Shown: one piece after another, positions 56,206-64,000 of the stretch
Layout: every line of letters starts with the position of its first letter
Position numbering within the stretch: position 1 is the stretch's first letter
Translations under genes and position numbers: made by a program
Assembly (NCBI RefSeq): GCF_002001175.1
Contig: NZ_MUNT01000006.1
Location: forward strand, 372,001-436,000
Source of the DNA: Rhodanobacter sp. C03
GTDB lineage: Bacteria > Pseudomonadota > Gammaproteobacteria > Xanthomonadales > Rhodanobacteraceae
Direction: 5' to 3'
Length of the DNA stretch: 64,000 nt
Notes under the pieces: generated by a model
What the model was told of the DNA's origin: nothing
The model's database searches: none
What the model saw: only the letters and a program-made list of their open reading frames with translations

Positions 56206-57018
56206 CTACCCTTGCGTAAATTGCATGGCGATATCGTCAGCGAGGCGCTTCGCGTGCGTCAGCATGAGACCGTGCGCGGCACCCTCGTACTCGATGTAAT
56301 GGGCCTCCGCGATGAGCTTCGCGTAACGCCGCCCTGTCATGTCGATGGGGCACGATGCATCGAGGTCGCCGTGAATAATGGTGACCGGCAGGTCCAGCTC
56401 TTGCGTTTCTAGACGCAGGTCGGCCTCGGCGATCGTGCGTTGCAGATCAATCGCGGTCCGTCGAGAGCAGCCAAGGATCATCTCGCTCACCCAGGTGCGA
56501 GTTCCCTTCGAGGCTCCGGGTACGAAAGCCTCAACATTGTTCTCGATCCAGCCCGGCAAGTCTTCCTTCAGCTGCTGCAACAGCGCTTCAAAACCCTCCC
56601 GCGGGATGCCATCCGGATTGTCGACGCTTTGCAGCAGGCATGGTCCCTGCGCTCCCACAAGTACGATGCGATCAAGCCTGGCCGACCCGTGCCTCGTGAC
56701 ATAGCGGATCACTTCGCCGGCTGCACCCGAATGCGCCACAACCATGCAGTCCCGGAGATCGCGTGCCTCCAGAACGGCTGCGAGATCGTCCGCGAGACAG
56801 TCGTAGTTCACCACGCCAGGGTCGCTTGATCGCCCATGACCACGTCGGTCATAAGCGATGGTTCTGAAACCCCGATCGCCCAGCATGACCATCACTGGCC
56901 CCCACAAATCCGAGGGCATGGCCCAGCCAGCCAAGAGCACAATAGGCGGCCCGGAACCCCAGTCACGGACGAACAATGCATGACCATTCGATGTTTCGAT
57001 AAATTCCCGCTCAACCAT
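56206..57018 (-). CDS. Alpha/beta hydrolase
   Basis: The 270-residue protein has LLAGWAMPSDLWGPV, DRRGHGRSSDPG, the nucleophile elbow VAHSGAAGEVIRYV, the acid in IHGDLDASCPID and the His in EGAAHGLMLTHA. It is related to haloperoxidase-type hydrolases. It probably forms a unit with the adjacent monooxygenase gene, 114 bp away. Confidence 0.9.
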   Translation of the reverse strand: MVEREFIETSNGHALFVRDWGSGPPIVLLAGWAMPSDLWGPVMVMLGDRGFRTIAYDRRGHGRSSDPGVVNYDCLADDLAAVLEARDLRDCMVVAHSGAAGEVIRYVTRHGSARLDRIVLVGAQGPCLLQSVDNPDGIPREGFEALLQQLKEDLPGWIENNVEAFVPGASKGTRTWVSEMILGCSRRTAIDLQRTIAEADLRLETQELDLPVTIIHGDLDASCPIDMTGRRYAKLIAEAHYIEYEGAAHGLMLTHAKRLADDIAMQFTQG

Positions 57019-57108
57019 GAAACGCTCCGTCTGGAAAGTCGAAAACTTCTGAAGCCGTACGCGCGAGTGGAACTATTCGGGCGATCGGAATGCGCAAGGG
57101 CGATGGCT

Positions 57109-57612
57109 TCATACTTGAGTTGTGCCGGGTAGACGCCCCACATAGAACCGTTGGACCGCCAAGGCGATAATCGGGCCAATCAAGACGATATGGACGATGA
57201 GGTCGCCGACTACCGATGCGGGCGTAACCTTGAACTTTGGAGCGGCTGACAACGGAAGAACGATCGCGTGCATGAAGAGATAAATGGCCACGCCGAAAAG
57301 TGCACCACACGTCTTCGGTCGCATAACCAAGACCTCTAACTTTCGACTCGCGAGAAAGTAGCTGCCTGCAGCCACGAAGAGGATGCCGAAATGGAGCGCC
57401 ACGCCAAGTGCTGCCGCTGCCCAGCCATCACGAAATGCGTCGATGCCGAGAAGGCCGCTGGCAACTGATTGTGGAATCACGATGGCTGGAACGCCGGTAC
57501 GGCTGTTGAAAGCGATGGCGTAGGCGAGATCGATGACCCCCGCAACGATGCTGCCGATGCCGATGAAGCGTAAGGGCGATGTCCTTGGCCATCCGCGAAT
57601 TTCATTGTTCAT
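57109..57612 (-). CDS. Membrane protein, four TM segments, unknown
   Basis: The 167-residue protein has hydrophobic stretches at about 17-34, 62-87, 100-122 and 134-156. No motif is recognised. It is the first gene of the minus-strand unit, divergent from the GntR-TetR regulator. Confidence 0.72.
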   Translation of the reverse strand: MNNEIRGWPRTSPLRFIGIGSIVAGVIDLAYAIAFNSRTGVPAIVIPQSVASGLLGIDAFRDGWAAAALGVALHFGILFVAAGSYFLASRKLEVLVMRPKTCGALFGVAIYLFMHAIVLPLSAAPKFKVTPASVVGDLIVHIVLIGPIIALAVQRFYVGRLPGTTQV

Positions 57613-57693
57613 GGTGTGTCTCCCTCACTCAGGCGGATACCGTCGTCGCGTAATGAAATATACGGTGTACAGAAAGCTTACCTTTCGTCTCTA

Positions 57694-57712
57694 TTGACGA
57701 TAAATATGTCAA
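57694..57712. promoter_or_regulatory. Possible operator in the divergent promoter
   Basis: TTGAC-N9-GTCAA inverted repeat between the membrane protein gene and the fusion regulator; a candidate binding site for the regulator. Confidence 0.4.
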
Positions 57713-57777
57713 AAAGGCTGGAACAGATCTAAGATTGGTGACGCATCTGTACTAGATCAGTTCAATGGGTAAGTGAC

Positions 57778-58716
57778 ATGTCCGCGATCGACCAACCTCC
57801 GTACTTGCGCATCGTTGCGGCACTCAAGCTGCGTATGGCCAACGGCGAGCTGCGGCCGGGTGACCGGCTACCGTCAATCCGGGAGCTCGCACGCGAATGG
57901 AACGTGGCACTAGCCACAGCCGCGAAGGCACTGACCGTTCTGCGCCATGAGGGGCTGGTCGTCGTGCGCGCGCGCAGTGGCACGGTGGCAGCTGCAACGG
58001 CAAAAACCACGCAGCCGCAGCGCCGTCCCGGTCCGCACGTTTCTTCAGATCGTGACCTTACGCGAGAGCGCGTCATTCACACGGCGATAGAGATCGCCGA
58101 CCGCGAAGGGCTGAGCGCCATGTCCATGCGTGGTGTTGCGGCGCAATTGGGTGTGGCCGCCATGTCGCCGTATCGATTCGTGGACAGCAAGGAATCTCTG
58201 ATTCTCTTGATGACAGATGCGGCCTACGGCGAAATACCGCCGCCGCCGAAGATGGCGATGAACTGGCGAGAACAGTTGACACTCAGTGCGCGCACGCTAT
58301 GGGATCTGTACACCAGGCATCCCTGGCTGGCGCATGTCAATGCGTTGACCCGTCCGTTGCTGCTACCCAATCTGATGGTGCACGCCGAGATCGTGTTTGA
58401 TGCGCTGGCCCCATGTCGGCTTGATCCAGCCACCGTCATGCACTTGCACGTACTGCTCTACAGCTATGTGCACGGCATTGCCATTCACCTGGAACGCAAG
58501 ACGCAAGAGGAAGCGGCCACCGGTCTGTCCGACGACGCCTGGATGGATGCACAGGCAACGTCGCTTGCGAACCTCGTTGCATCGGGCCGTTATCCTGCTT
58601 TCGCCGCCTTGATCGGCAATCTTGATCCCGGTTACGAGCTTCGTCTCGATGAACTCTTTGAGTTTGGTCTCAAGACACTGCTCGATGGCTTTGTGGTGAT
58701 GATCGGCGATAGATGA
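57778..58716 (+). CDS. GntR-TetR fusion transcriptional regulator
   Basis: This 312-residue protein carries two DNA-binding domains. An N-terminal GntR winged helix covers about residues 8-73 (LRPGDRLPSIRELAREWNVALATAAKALTVLRHEGLV). A TetR HTH follows at about 95-140 (TRERVIHTAIEIADREGLSAMSMRGVAAQLGVAAMSPYRFVDSKESL), then a TetR_C ligand domain. Such tandem regulators, known mainly in actinobacteria, usually repress a neighbouring FAD monooxygenase or efflux gene; here the divergent target would be 54982-57612. Confidence 0.9.
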   Translation: MSAIDQPPYLRIVAALKLRMANGELRPGDRLPSIRELAREWNVALATAAKALTVLRHEGLVVVRARSGTVAAATAKTTQPQRRPGPHVSSDRDLTRERVIHTAIEIADREGLSAMSMRGVAAQLGVAAMSPYRFVDSKESLILLMTDAAYGEIPPPPKMAMNWREQLTLSARTLWDLYTRHPWLAHVNALTRPLLLPNLMVHAEIVFDALAPCRLDPATVMHLHVLLYSYVHGIAIHLERKTQEEAATGLSDDAWMDAQATSLANLVASGRYPAFAALIGNLDPGYELRLDELFEFGLKTLLDGFVVMIGDR

Positions 58717-58889
58717 AGGCTAAGGGAGAAGGCGTCAGGCAGGCATAACGGGCGGACTTGTCGTGACAGCAAACGGCGCTAGGCTGAGCACGCCGCTGGC
58801 TTTACGATTGGGCTCTTGCGTATGGATTTGGGCCCTGGCGACATTCCCGTGTACGAGTAGCTCTCGGACCGTTTGGATGATCGAAGCAC

Positions 58890-59618
58890 TCAGCTGCGCG
58901 CGAAATGCTGCACGTCGTGCCCTGCCCGACGGACGTCAAGTCCGGTGATTCGCCCCTTGGCATCGCGCTCGAAGACAAACCGCACGCGCGGCAATCCCTT
59001 TTTGAACATCACGTCGCGCGTTTCCGCCAACAATGGGAGTGGCTTGTTGTCGCGGCCGATGATAACCAGGCCATCGGCCTGCCGTTCAATCCTCATGATA
59101 TGCCCGGCCGCGAGCTGATACACGCCGACGTACTGGCCGAGTTCACCCGCCGGCAAATGGACTTGCGAGGGTTCGACCGGTACTTCGACCGTCTGGCTGG
59201 AAATCATCTTCCAACTGTCGTGTTCCTTCAGCCAGACTTCGGTCGAACGGAAGCTGTCGTGAGCCGTCTGTCCATAGGTAACGAAGATGGCATTGTCTGT
59301 GAAGCTCGTCACCGCAACGTTGCCGTGCAGCGCGACATGGAAATCCGATTGCACTAGCGTGTTGCTGACACCTTGCGGCGGTGGCGCCGCGCCTCCCACG
59401 ATGTCGCGCTTATTGGACAGCGTCCCGTCCTCGCCCATGAACACCACATTGGCGTCGAGCAAGTTGTCGAGCGCTTTTGCATTGCCACTGGCCGAGGCGT
59501 CGGAAAATGCCTGCGATAAACGCGTGATCGTGACGATGTCGGTATCTGTGGCGTGCGTAGCACCTGTCGCGGCAAGTGCCGTCATCAGCATGAGCCCTTG
59601 CAAGCAGCCGTGGCGCAT
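58890..59618 (-). CDS. Exported SnoaL/DUF4440-type protein with extra C-terminal domain
   Basis: The 242-residue protein starts with a signal peptide (LQGLMLMTALAATGATHA). An NTF2-like domain follows (ITRLSQAFSDASASGNAKALDNLLDANVVFMGEDGT, STEVWLKEHDSWKMISSQ), then a beta domain (LGQYVGVYQLAAGHIMRIERQADGLVI). GGAG with 8-base spacing supports ATG 59618. Function unknown; expression with neighbours is unclear. Confidence 0.82.
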   Translation of the reverse strand: MRHGCLQGLMLMTALAATGATHATDTDIVTITRLSQAFSDASASGNAKALDNLLDANVVFMGEDGTLSNKRDIVGGAAPPPQGVSNTLVQSDFHVALHGNVAVTSFTDNAIFVTYGQTAHDSFRSTEVWLKEHDSWKMISSQTVEVPVEPSQVHLPAGELGQYVGVYQLAAGHIMRIERQADGLVIIGRDNKPLPLLAETRDVMFKKGLPRVRFVFERDAKGRITGLDVRRAGHDVQHFARS

Positions 59619-59810
59619 CGTTGCATCTCCGGTTGTCATGCGACGAAGCATAGGCGGATCCTTCCAGAATCGCCGCGTGCAGGAAGTCATGCAATCAAAA
59701 AGGAACATAGGAGTCAGAGACTGCAAAGCGCCAGCCGCCTCCCATCTTCGCCGGCGACCAGTTTGGAATTCCCTGGTCAATCTTCAGTGCGCAGGACCGC
59801 GCCTTTCCGG

Positions 59811-61102
59811 TCAATTTTCAACGCTCGTCATCAGGGTGGCGCTTCGCAGCCGCCGCCAGGCCGGCAGCCCCGCGCCAAGCGCGAGAGCGAAGATCCCGCA
59901 GAGCCACGGGAATGTGTTGCCGATCCGCGTATAGAGCGTTGGCCCGGATCCCAGCGGCAGGTCGGCGACGATCATAGTCAGGCCCGTAGGCGCATCCTTC
60001 TTGAGGGCGGCCAGACTCCCTTGCGCGTCGCTGGCGAACACCAGGCCGTCATGGGCAGCCCGCACGATCGAAAATCCGCCTTCAACGCCGCGCATCACGG
60101 ACATGATTCCGTGCTGCCAGCCATCGATCCCCATGTCGCCCGCGGGCACGCCCATCAGGCGGACGCCCTTGGTGGCATCGGAACGAATGGTGTCGGGGAA
60201 ATCCATGTCCTTGCAGATCTCCTCGGCACGCCATCGCCCAACCAGCCCGGGAAATGACCCGGCGTGAAATCGTCCTCGAGGCCCGGCACCGGATGGCGCT
60301 TGTCGTAGCGCTGAATCCTGCTATCGGGCGTGATCGCAAGCGCGAAGTCGGCGGCCGGCGTCTCGGAGTGGAAGCCGGCAATAGATCTGCACACCCGTAT
60401 CCCTGGCGGCGGCAACGAGCGGCGCAACGATCGTGCTCTGTCCGGCAGGAGTCGATGCCATGCCGCCTTCCGGCGTAACCACGAATCTGGCGCCTTCCCG
60501 AGCGGCTGCACGAATCTCGCGCGCATAGGTTTCGGTCACCGCGAGGTCGGCGGATACGGTCTTCGCCCGCCAGGAATCCGCTACGGCCGTCTTGTCGACG
60601 ATTCCCGCCACCCGCAGCACGTCGGGCTGTGGGTGCGCGAGCCGCACGATACCGAACACCAAATTGGCCGCACAGATCGTCAGCCCGAGGCCGGCTGCTG
60701 CCGTGTTTCGTTTGAGCCGTAGCGCCATGGCGAGGGTATTGGCAAAGAGGCAGATCAGGAACGTAATGGCGTACATCCCCAAGAGCGATGCGCTCTGGAT
60801 CAGGACGGGCGCTGACATCGTGCTGTAGGCGAGCGATCCGTAAGTGCTGTTCGGGGACTGCAGTTCAATCATGAACTCGAAGGCTGTCCAGCAAGCCGGA
60901 AACGCAAGCAGCGTGAGGAGCGGTGATGCCCGGTGCTGCACGAAGCGCGCAAACCATACCGCGACGCAAAACAGCTCGATATCGACCGCCAGAACCGACG
61001 TGATGACGAGCGGTGGTATGAGGTGGAGGTAGGGCGATTGCAAGAGATAGCCTGCGCCGCCGAGGAGCGCGATGGCGCTCGCCCCGATCACTTGCCACGG
61101 TA
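59811..61102 (-). pseudogene. Apolipoprotein N-acyltransferase-like (Lnt/CN-hydrolase) gene, broken
   Basis: Minus-strand frames contain TM helices (LHLIPPLVITSVLAVDIELFCVAVWF, GMYAITFLICLFANTLA) and the nitrilase-type Glu motif FVVTPEGGMAS. Further pieces such as FALAITPDSRIQRYDKRHPVPG and a C-terminal TM anchor (FPWLCGIFALALGAGLPAW) follow. Two compensating frameshifts, near 60370 and near 60200, interrupt it and its 5' end is cut by the IS3-family remnant at 61136. Resembles Lnt, which N-acylates lipoproteins, but no longer intact. Confidence 0.78.
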
Positions 61103-61135
61103 ATCCCCCACTTTTAACTGACAGCAAAAGTGGAG

Positions 61136-61335
61136 CTAGGCGGCGAGCGCCAATTTCTGCATCGGCGTGATGCCACCGAGCGCCATGTTCGGGCGCTCGT
61201 GGTTGTAAGTCCATAGCCAGCGGGTGGCCAGGTCCTGGGCTTGCTCGATCGAGTCGAATAGGGTTCGTGCAAGCCAAGCGTAACGCACGGTTCGGTTGTA
61301 GCGTTCGACATCCGCGCATAGCGCCGGATCGGAAA
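61136..61335 (-). mobile_element. IS3-family transposase fragment (OrfB C-terminus)
   Basis: The minus frame reads VERYNRTVRYAWLARTLFDS, WLWTYNHERPNMALGGITP and a stop at 61136. This is the conserved C-terminal end of IS407/IS51-group OrfB transposases. The rest of the IS is missing; beyond 61335 the frame is lost. Confidence 0.88.
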
Positions 61336-62025
61336 CGATCGCCCCCTACCCGCGATAACAGCGGCTAATCGCCCTGCCCTGTTGACTCCAGCAATCCCCT
61401 CAAACAAATCCACGAGTGAGGGAATCCTTTGCGACCTCGACACCAGCGAGAAGATCGCACGGCCCATACCTGCGGAAACACTGCTGTGGGTCAAGGTGAA
61501 ACTGACGCCCGGTGTTGCCATGTGCGTACTTGCGTTCCAGGTCAATTTGGCCCGCCCGAGCGCGTTATCACAATGATGTGTGCCCGCGAAACGTCTTCAG
61601 ACTAGATTCGCAGTTCGATGAGCTCTTCCTTCAAAAGAGGTGGGCCATTGCAATTCGTGAGTGGCGCGCATGGACGGTGTCCAGCACCGATGCCAACTTC
61701 GGCACCGTGAACGTTAACGTCAATCGGAACAGCTAGCCAGCCAGACTTGGCGGTACTACTTAAGGGTGAATCGCCGGCACAGTAACGGTTGTTATGGTGG
61801 GCTAGTCGATGATTCTCGTCACTGAGATACTTGTGAGCAGGAGTTTTTTTGCTTGTTCGCCGTCAGAATTTAACTACGTCAAAGCAACTGACGAAGGGCT
61901 CAAAGCGTTTTTCAAAACGTCACCGTGGCGTGTTCTGCCTGAGCTGGAATTTCCTTTCGTCACTCATAAGTCACGAAATGTCCATTCTCGATTGCAACGG
62001 CTAGGGGTCACGATGGGGGCGCTTA
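61336..62025. other. Accessory intergenic region
   Basis: No gene supported. The stretch at 61350-61376 (GATAACAGCGGCTAATCGCC then CTGCCCT) is a third copy of a dispersed repeat. An ORF at 61809-62048 has no RBS and no recognisable product. Confidence 0.4.
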
Positions 62026-63918
62026 ATGAACGGCATAAAGTACCGTAACGGCTTCGGTCTCCCGCGCGAGCTAGTACCGCTTGACGGGTGGTTCCGATTT
62101 GTATTCATGGTTGTGTGGTGGTTTCTGTTGGCGTTAAGTCTAATCGGGGCGATCTCGGGTGCCTGGAAGGATTTCCGCCCTGGCCACGCGACTACCTCGC
62201 CAACGCAACTTGTCGGCATCATGGTCGGCGACGCGCAATGGCCAACGGTCCGCCTTATCCTTGGCGACGAGGCAATCCGTTCGGGACTGCACCCAGGCGA
62301 CCGGCTGGTCGCGATCGATGGAAAGCCCGTCGGCGCAGACCGGCAAACAATCGATGCACAGTTGGCAGGACCTATAAGCGGCAGTGTCATGATCGACGCG
62401 CGCTCACGTTTGGGCCAGCTATCACGCCACCGGCTGACAAGAGATCCCCTCCATAGGCAGCAGGCTCTGGAAGCTATGGGCCTGAACCAGACGCTCAACG
62501 TCCTTCTGACTAGCGGTGTTGATTTCCTGCGCATCGCATTGACGATAACGTGTGCTGCGTGGCTCATGAGCCGACGATCGCGAGATCGCCTTGCTCCTTG
62601 GGCTTCAATGATGATGTTGAGCATGGTGCTCGCTACCAGTGACACCAGTTCCTGGTATCAAAGCGCGCCAGGGTTTTGGACCGAAATTCATCTACAAGCC
62701 AATGTCCCGGCTTTCGTACTGCTTGTCGGAGTGCTGGCCCTGTTTCCTGAAGGGTGCTTCAAGCCTCGTTGGACTTGGGCCGTTGTGATAGTCACTGCCA
62801 TCGTAGTTCCCGCAATGAATTACTCGCACATTGGCCTATCTCCCGAAGTCGAAAATGTCATCATTCTGCTGCTTATGGCGTTGGCCGTCGTGCTGATAGT
62901 CATCCGTCATCGTTCGATGCCTCCCGGCACCGGTCGACAGCAAATTCGTTGGGCTCTCCTTGGCTTCTTTTGGTCGCTGGTCTGTATCGTTGCGTTGGTA
63001 ATAGTCGAAATAGCTTCCGATAATGCCTCAACGTTTTCCGCGGCCATCTGGACTACCATTCTTCAGCACCTGGTCATCGCCTTGCTTAACGCGCTGCTGA
63101 TGATCGCGATCACGATCTCACTGCTGCGTTACAGGTTGTATGACGCAGACGAAACGATCAGCCGCTCCATCACCTTTGGCATAGTTACTCTCGCGCTGCT
63201 CTTGATATTCGCTGGCGCGGAAAAGGCCATTGAAATTCTGGGGGAAGAATATTTCGGAGAGCGCTTAGGCGCCATTGCCAGTGGCACGGGCGCGGCTATT
63301 GCGGCGGTGATGATCGGACCGCTGCATCATCGCGTGACGCTATGGGCTGAGCATCGCTTTCGTAGCCAACTCGGCCATCTCCGTCTCGGCCTGCCGTTGC
63401 TTGTCGCGGATATGCGCGAAACTGCGACACCCCGGGCGCTTGCGAATACCGCTCTCGCTCGCATCGAAAAGGGAGTGCACGCCGATCACGGCGCAGTAAT
63501 CATAGAGAATGATGTGTTGAGTGCCCACGGCATCGACGACAAAACTGTGCGCGCATGGCTAGCGAAGGATTTGGCACCGACCAGTAATTTCCGCCGTCTC
63601 TATTGTGACCGCACCGATCCGTTTTTCCCGATGCGCGTGCCGCTATACGCCGACGGCGTCGGTCTGCTCGGCTGGTTGCTGCTGGGCCCACGTCCAGATG
63701 GCAGCTTCTTCAGCAAGGAAGAACGCGAGGCGTTGCTTGCCATTGCAGATCCGATTGCGCGCGCGTTGGCTATCGCGTTCCAGCGAGAAAAAGCCGATGG
63801 CGAATGGATTAGGGAGGTTGGTGCACTGCGCGGCATGATCGATCGCCTAAACGACAGGCTGAACAGGCACTTTGGTCCCGATACGGATGAATTAACGCAC
63901 AATCGCAGCGTGACATGA
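62026..63918 (+). CDS. Membrane sensor-like protein with PDZ, multiple TM and GAF-like domain
   Basis: The 630-residue protein has a TM helix at about 25-45 and a PDZ-like domain (GLHPGDRLVAIDGKPVGADR) near 86-105. Seven or more TM helices span about 160-420, followed by a cytosolic GAF-like region (ALARIEKGVHADHGAVIIEN, DGVGLLGWLLLGP, EREALLAIADPIARALAI). The order PDZ, TM bundle, GAF resembles the sensory part of ComP-type histidine kinases, but no HisKA or HATPase domain follows; the protein ends in SVT at 63918. The sensor may signal through a partner. Confidence 0.75.
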   Translation: MNGIKYRNGFGLPRELVPLDGWFRFVFMVVWWFLLALSLIGAISGAWKDFRPGHATTSPTQLVGIMVGDAQWPTVRLILGDEAIRSGLHPGDRLVAIDGKPVGADRQTIDAQLAGPISGSVMIDARSRLGQLSRHRLTRDPLHRQQALEAMGLNQTLNVLLTSGVDFLRIALTITCAAWLMSRRSRDRLAPWASMMMLSMVLATSDTSSWYQSAPGFWTEIHLQANVPAFVLLVGVLALFPEGCFKPRWTWAVVIVTAIVVPAMNYSHIGLSPEVENVIILLLMALAVVLIVIRHRSMPPGTGRQQIRWALLGFFWSLVCIVALVIVEIASDNASTFSAAIWTTILQHLVIALLNALLMIAITISLLRYRLYDADETISRSITFGIVTLALLLIFAGAEKAIEILGEEYFGERLGAIASGTGAAIAAVMIGPLHHRVTLWAEHRFRSQLGHLRLGLPLLVADMRETATPRALANTALARIEKGVHADHGAVIIENDVLSAHGIDDKTVRAWLAKDLAPTSNFRRLYCDRTDPFFPMRVPLYADGVGLLGWLLLGPRPDGSFFSKEEREALLAIADPIARALAIAFQREKADGEWIREVGALRGMIDRLNDRLNRHFGPDTDELTHNRSVT

Positions 63919-64000
63919 CCGCGGTTACCGAGCGGAGGGGTCTTTTAACTCGCTGAGCCGCAGATCGTCGTGCCGACGCCGATCAGGATTACCAGCTTGT

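Noticed and set aside
60321..61319. 332-codon intact Lnt gene
   Set aside because: The N-terminal part is antisense or other frame of an IS3 remnant and the C-terminal part is lost by frameshift; scored as pseudogene.
61809..62048. 79-codon plus-strand ORF before the membrane sensor
   Set aside because: No RBS, no motif, overlaps the real gene start.

Overview
The window reads as high-GC gammaproteobacterial chromosome, most likely Xanthomonadales and probably Rhodanobacteraceae (Rhodanobacter/Dyella type). This is inferred from gene content and from the order ndk-rlmN-pilW-rodZ-yfgM-bamB-der-folD-guaB-guaA-tadA; no rRNA or marker phylogeny is available here. No tRNA, rRNA or CRISPR array was seen.

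Region 1 (1-23181) is mostly core genome. It holds a di-heme peroxidase, a ClpP-fold secreted protein, an alpha/beta hydrolase whose nucleophile serine reads Phe, NDH-2, an AT-rich HEPN-like gene, a beta-oxidation operon (PsrA-type TetR, dehydrogenase/hydratase fusion, thiolase) with two perfect PsrA-type operators around its promoter, then the conserved nucleotide, translation and envelope genes.

Region 2 (23182-27410) is an accessory islet beside tadA. It has packed tiny ORFs, a frameshifted HEPN pseudogene, integron-type cassettes with one textbook attC and one collapsed attC, and decayed copies of the ends of a VOC gene and of tadA. A sirtuin and the intact VOC gene follow.

Region 3 (29460-35600) carries an OprB-type porin and a three-subunit periplasmic sugar (gluconate/sorbitol class) dehydrogenase: TAT small subunit, GMC flavoprotein with an Fe-S cysteine set, and a triheme cytochrome c. 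Duplicated scraps of this operon's ends lie at both borders.

Region 4 (35664-44575) is a minus-strand stress lipid locus: ECF sigma and RskA-like anti-sigma, then a tightly coupled run of desaturase, flavin amine oxidoreductase, DUF1365, CFA-type methyltransferase, DUF2878, DUF1295, a second CFA-type methyltransferase and a lipocalin. A dif-like XerCD site lies just upstream of the sigma gene, next to a KfrA-like plasmid remnant.

Region 5 (45715-51650) is a two-component system (1004-aa propeller histidine kinase and NarL regulator) plus a haloperoxidase-like hydrolase, bracketed by two near-identical 155-bp MITE-like elements in opposite orientation.

Region 6 (51835-64000) is accessory: hydrolases, a double-retropepsin/PDZ protein, an FAD monooxygenase cluster beside a GntR-TetR fusion regulator, a SnoaL-like secreted protein, an Lnt-like pseudogene beheaded by an IS3-family remnant, and a PDZ/multi-TM/GAF membrane sensor without a kinase domain.
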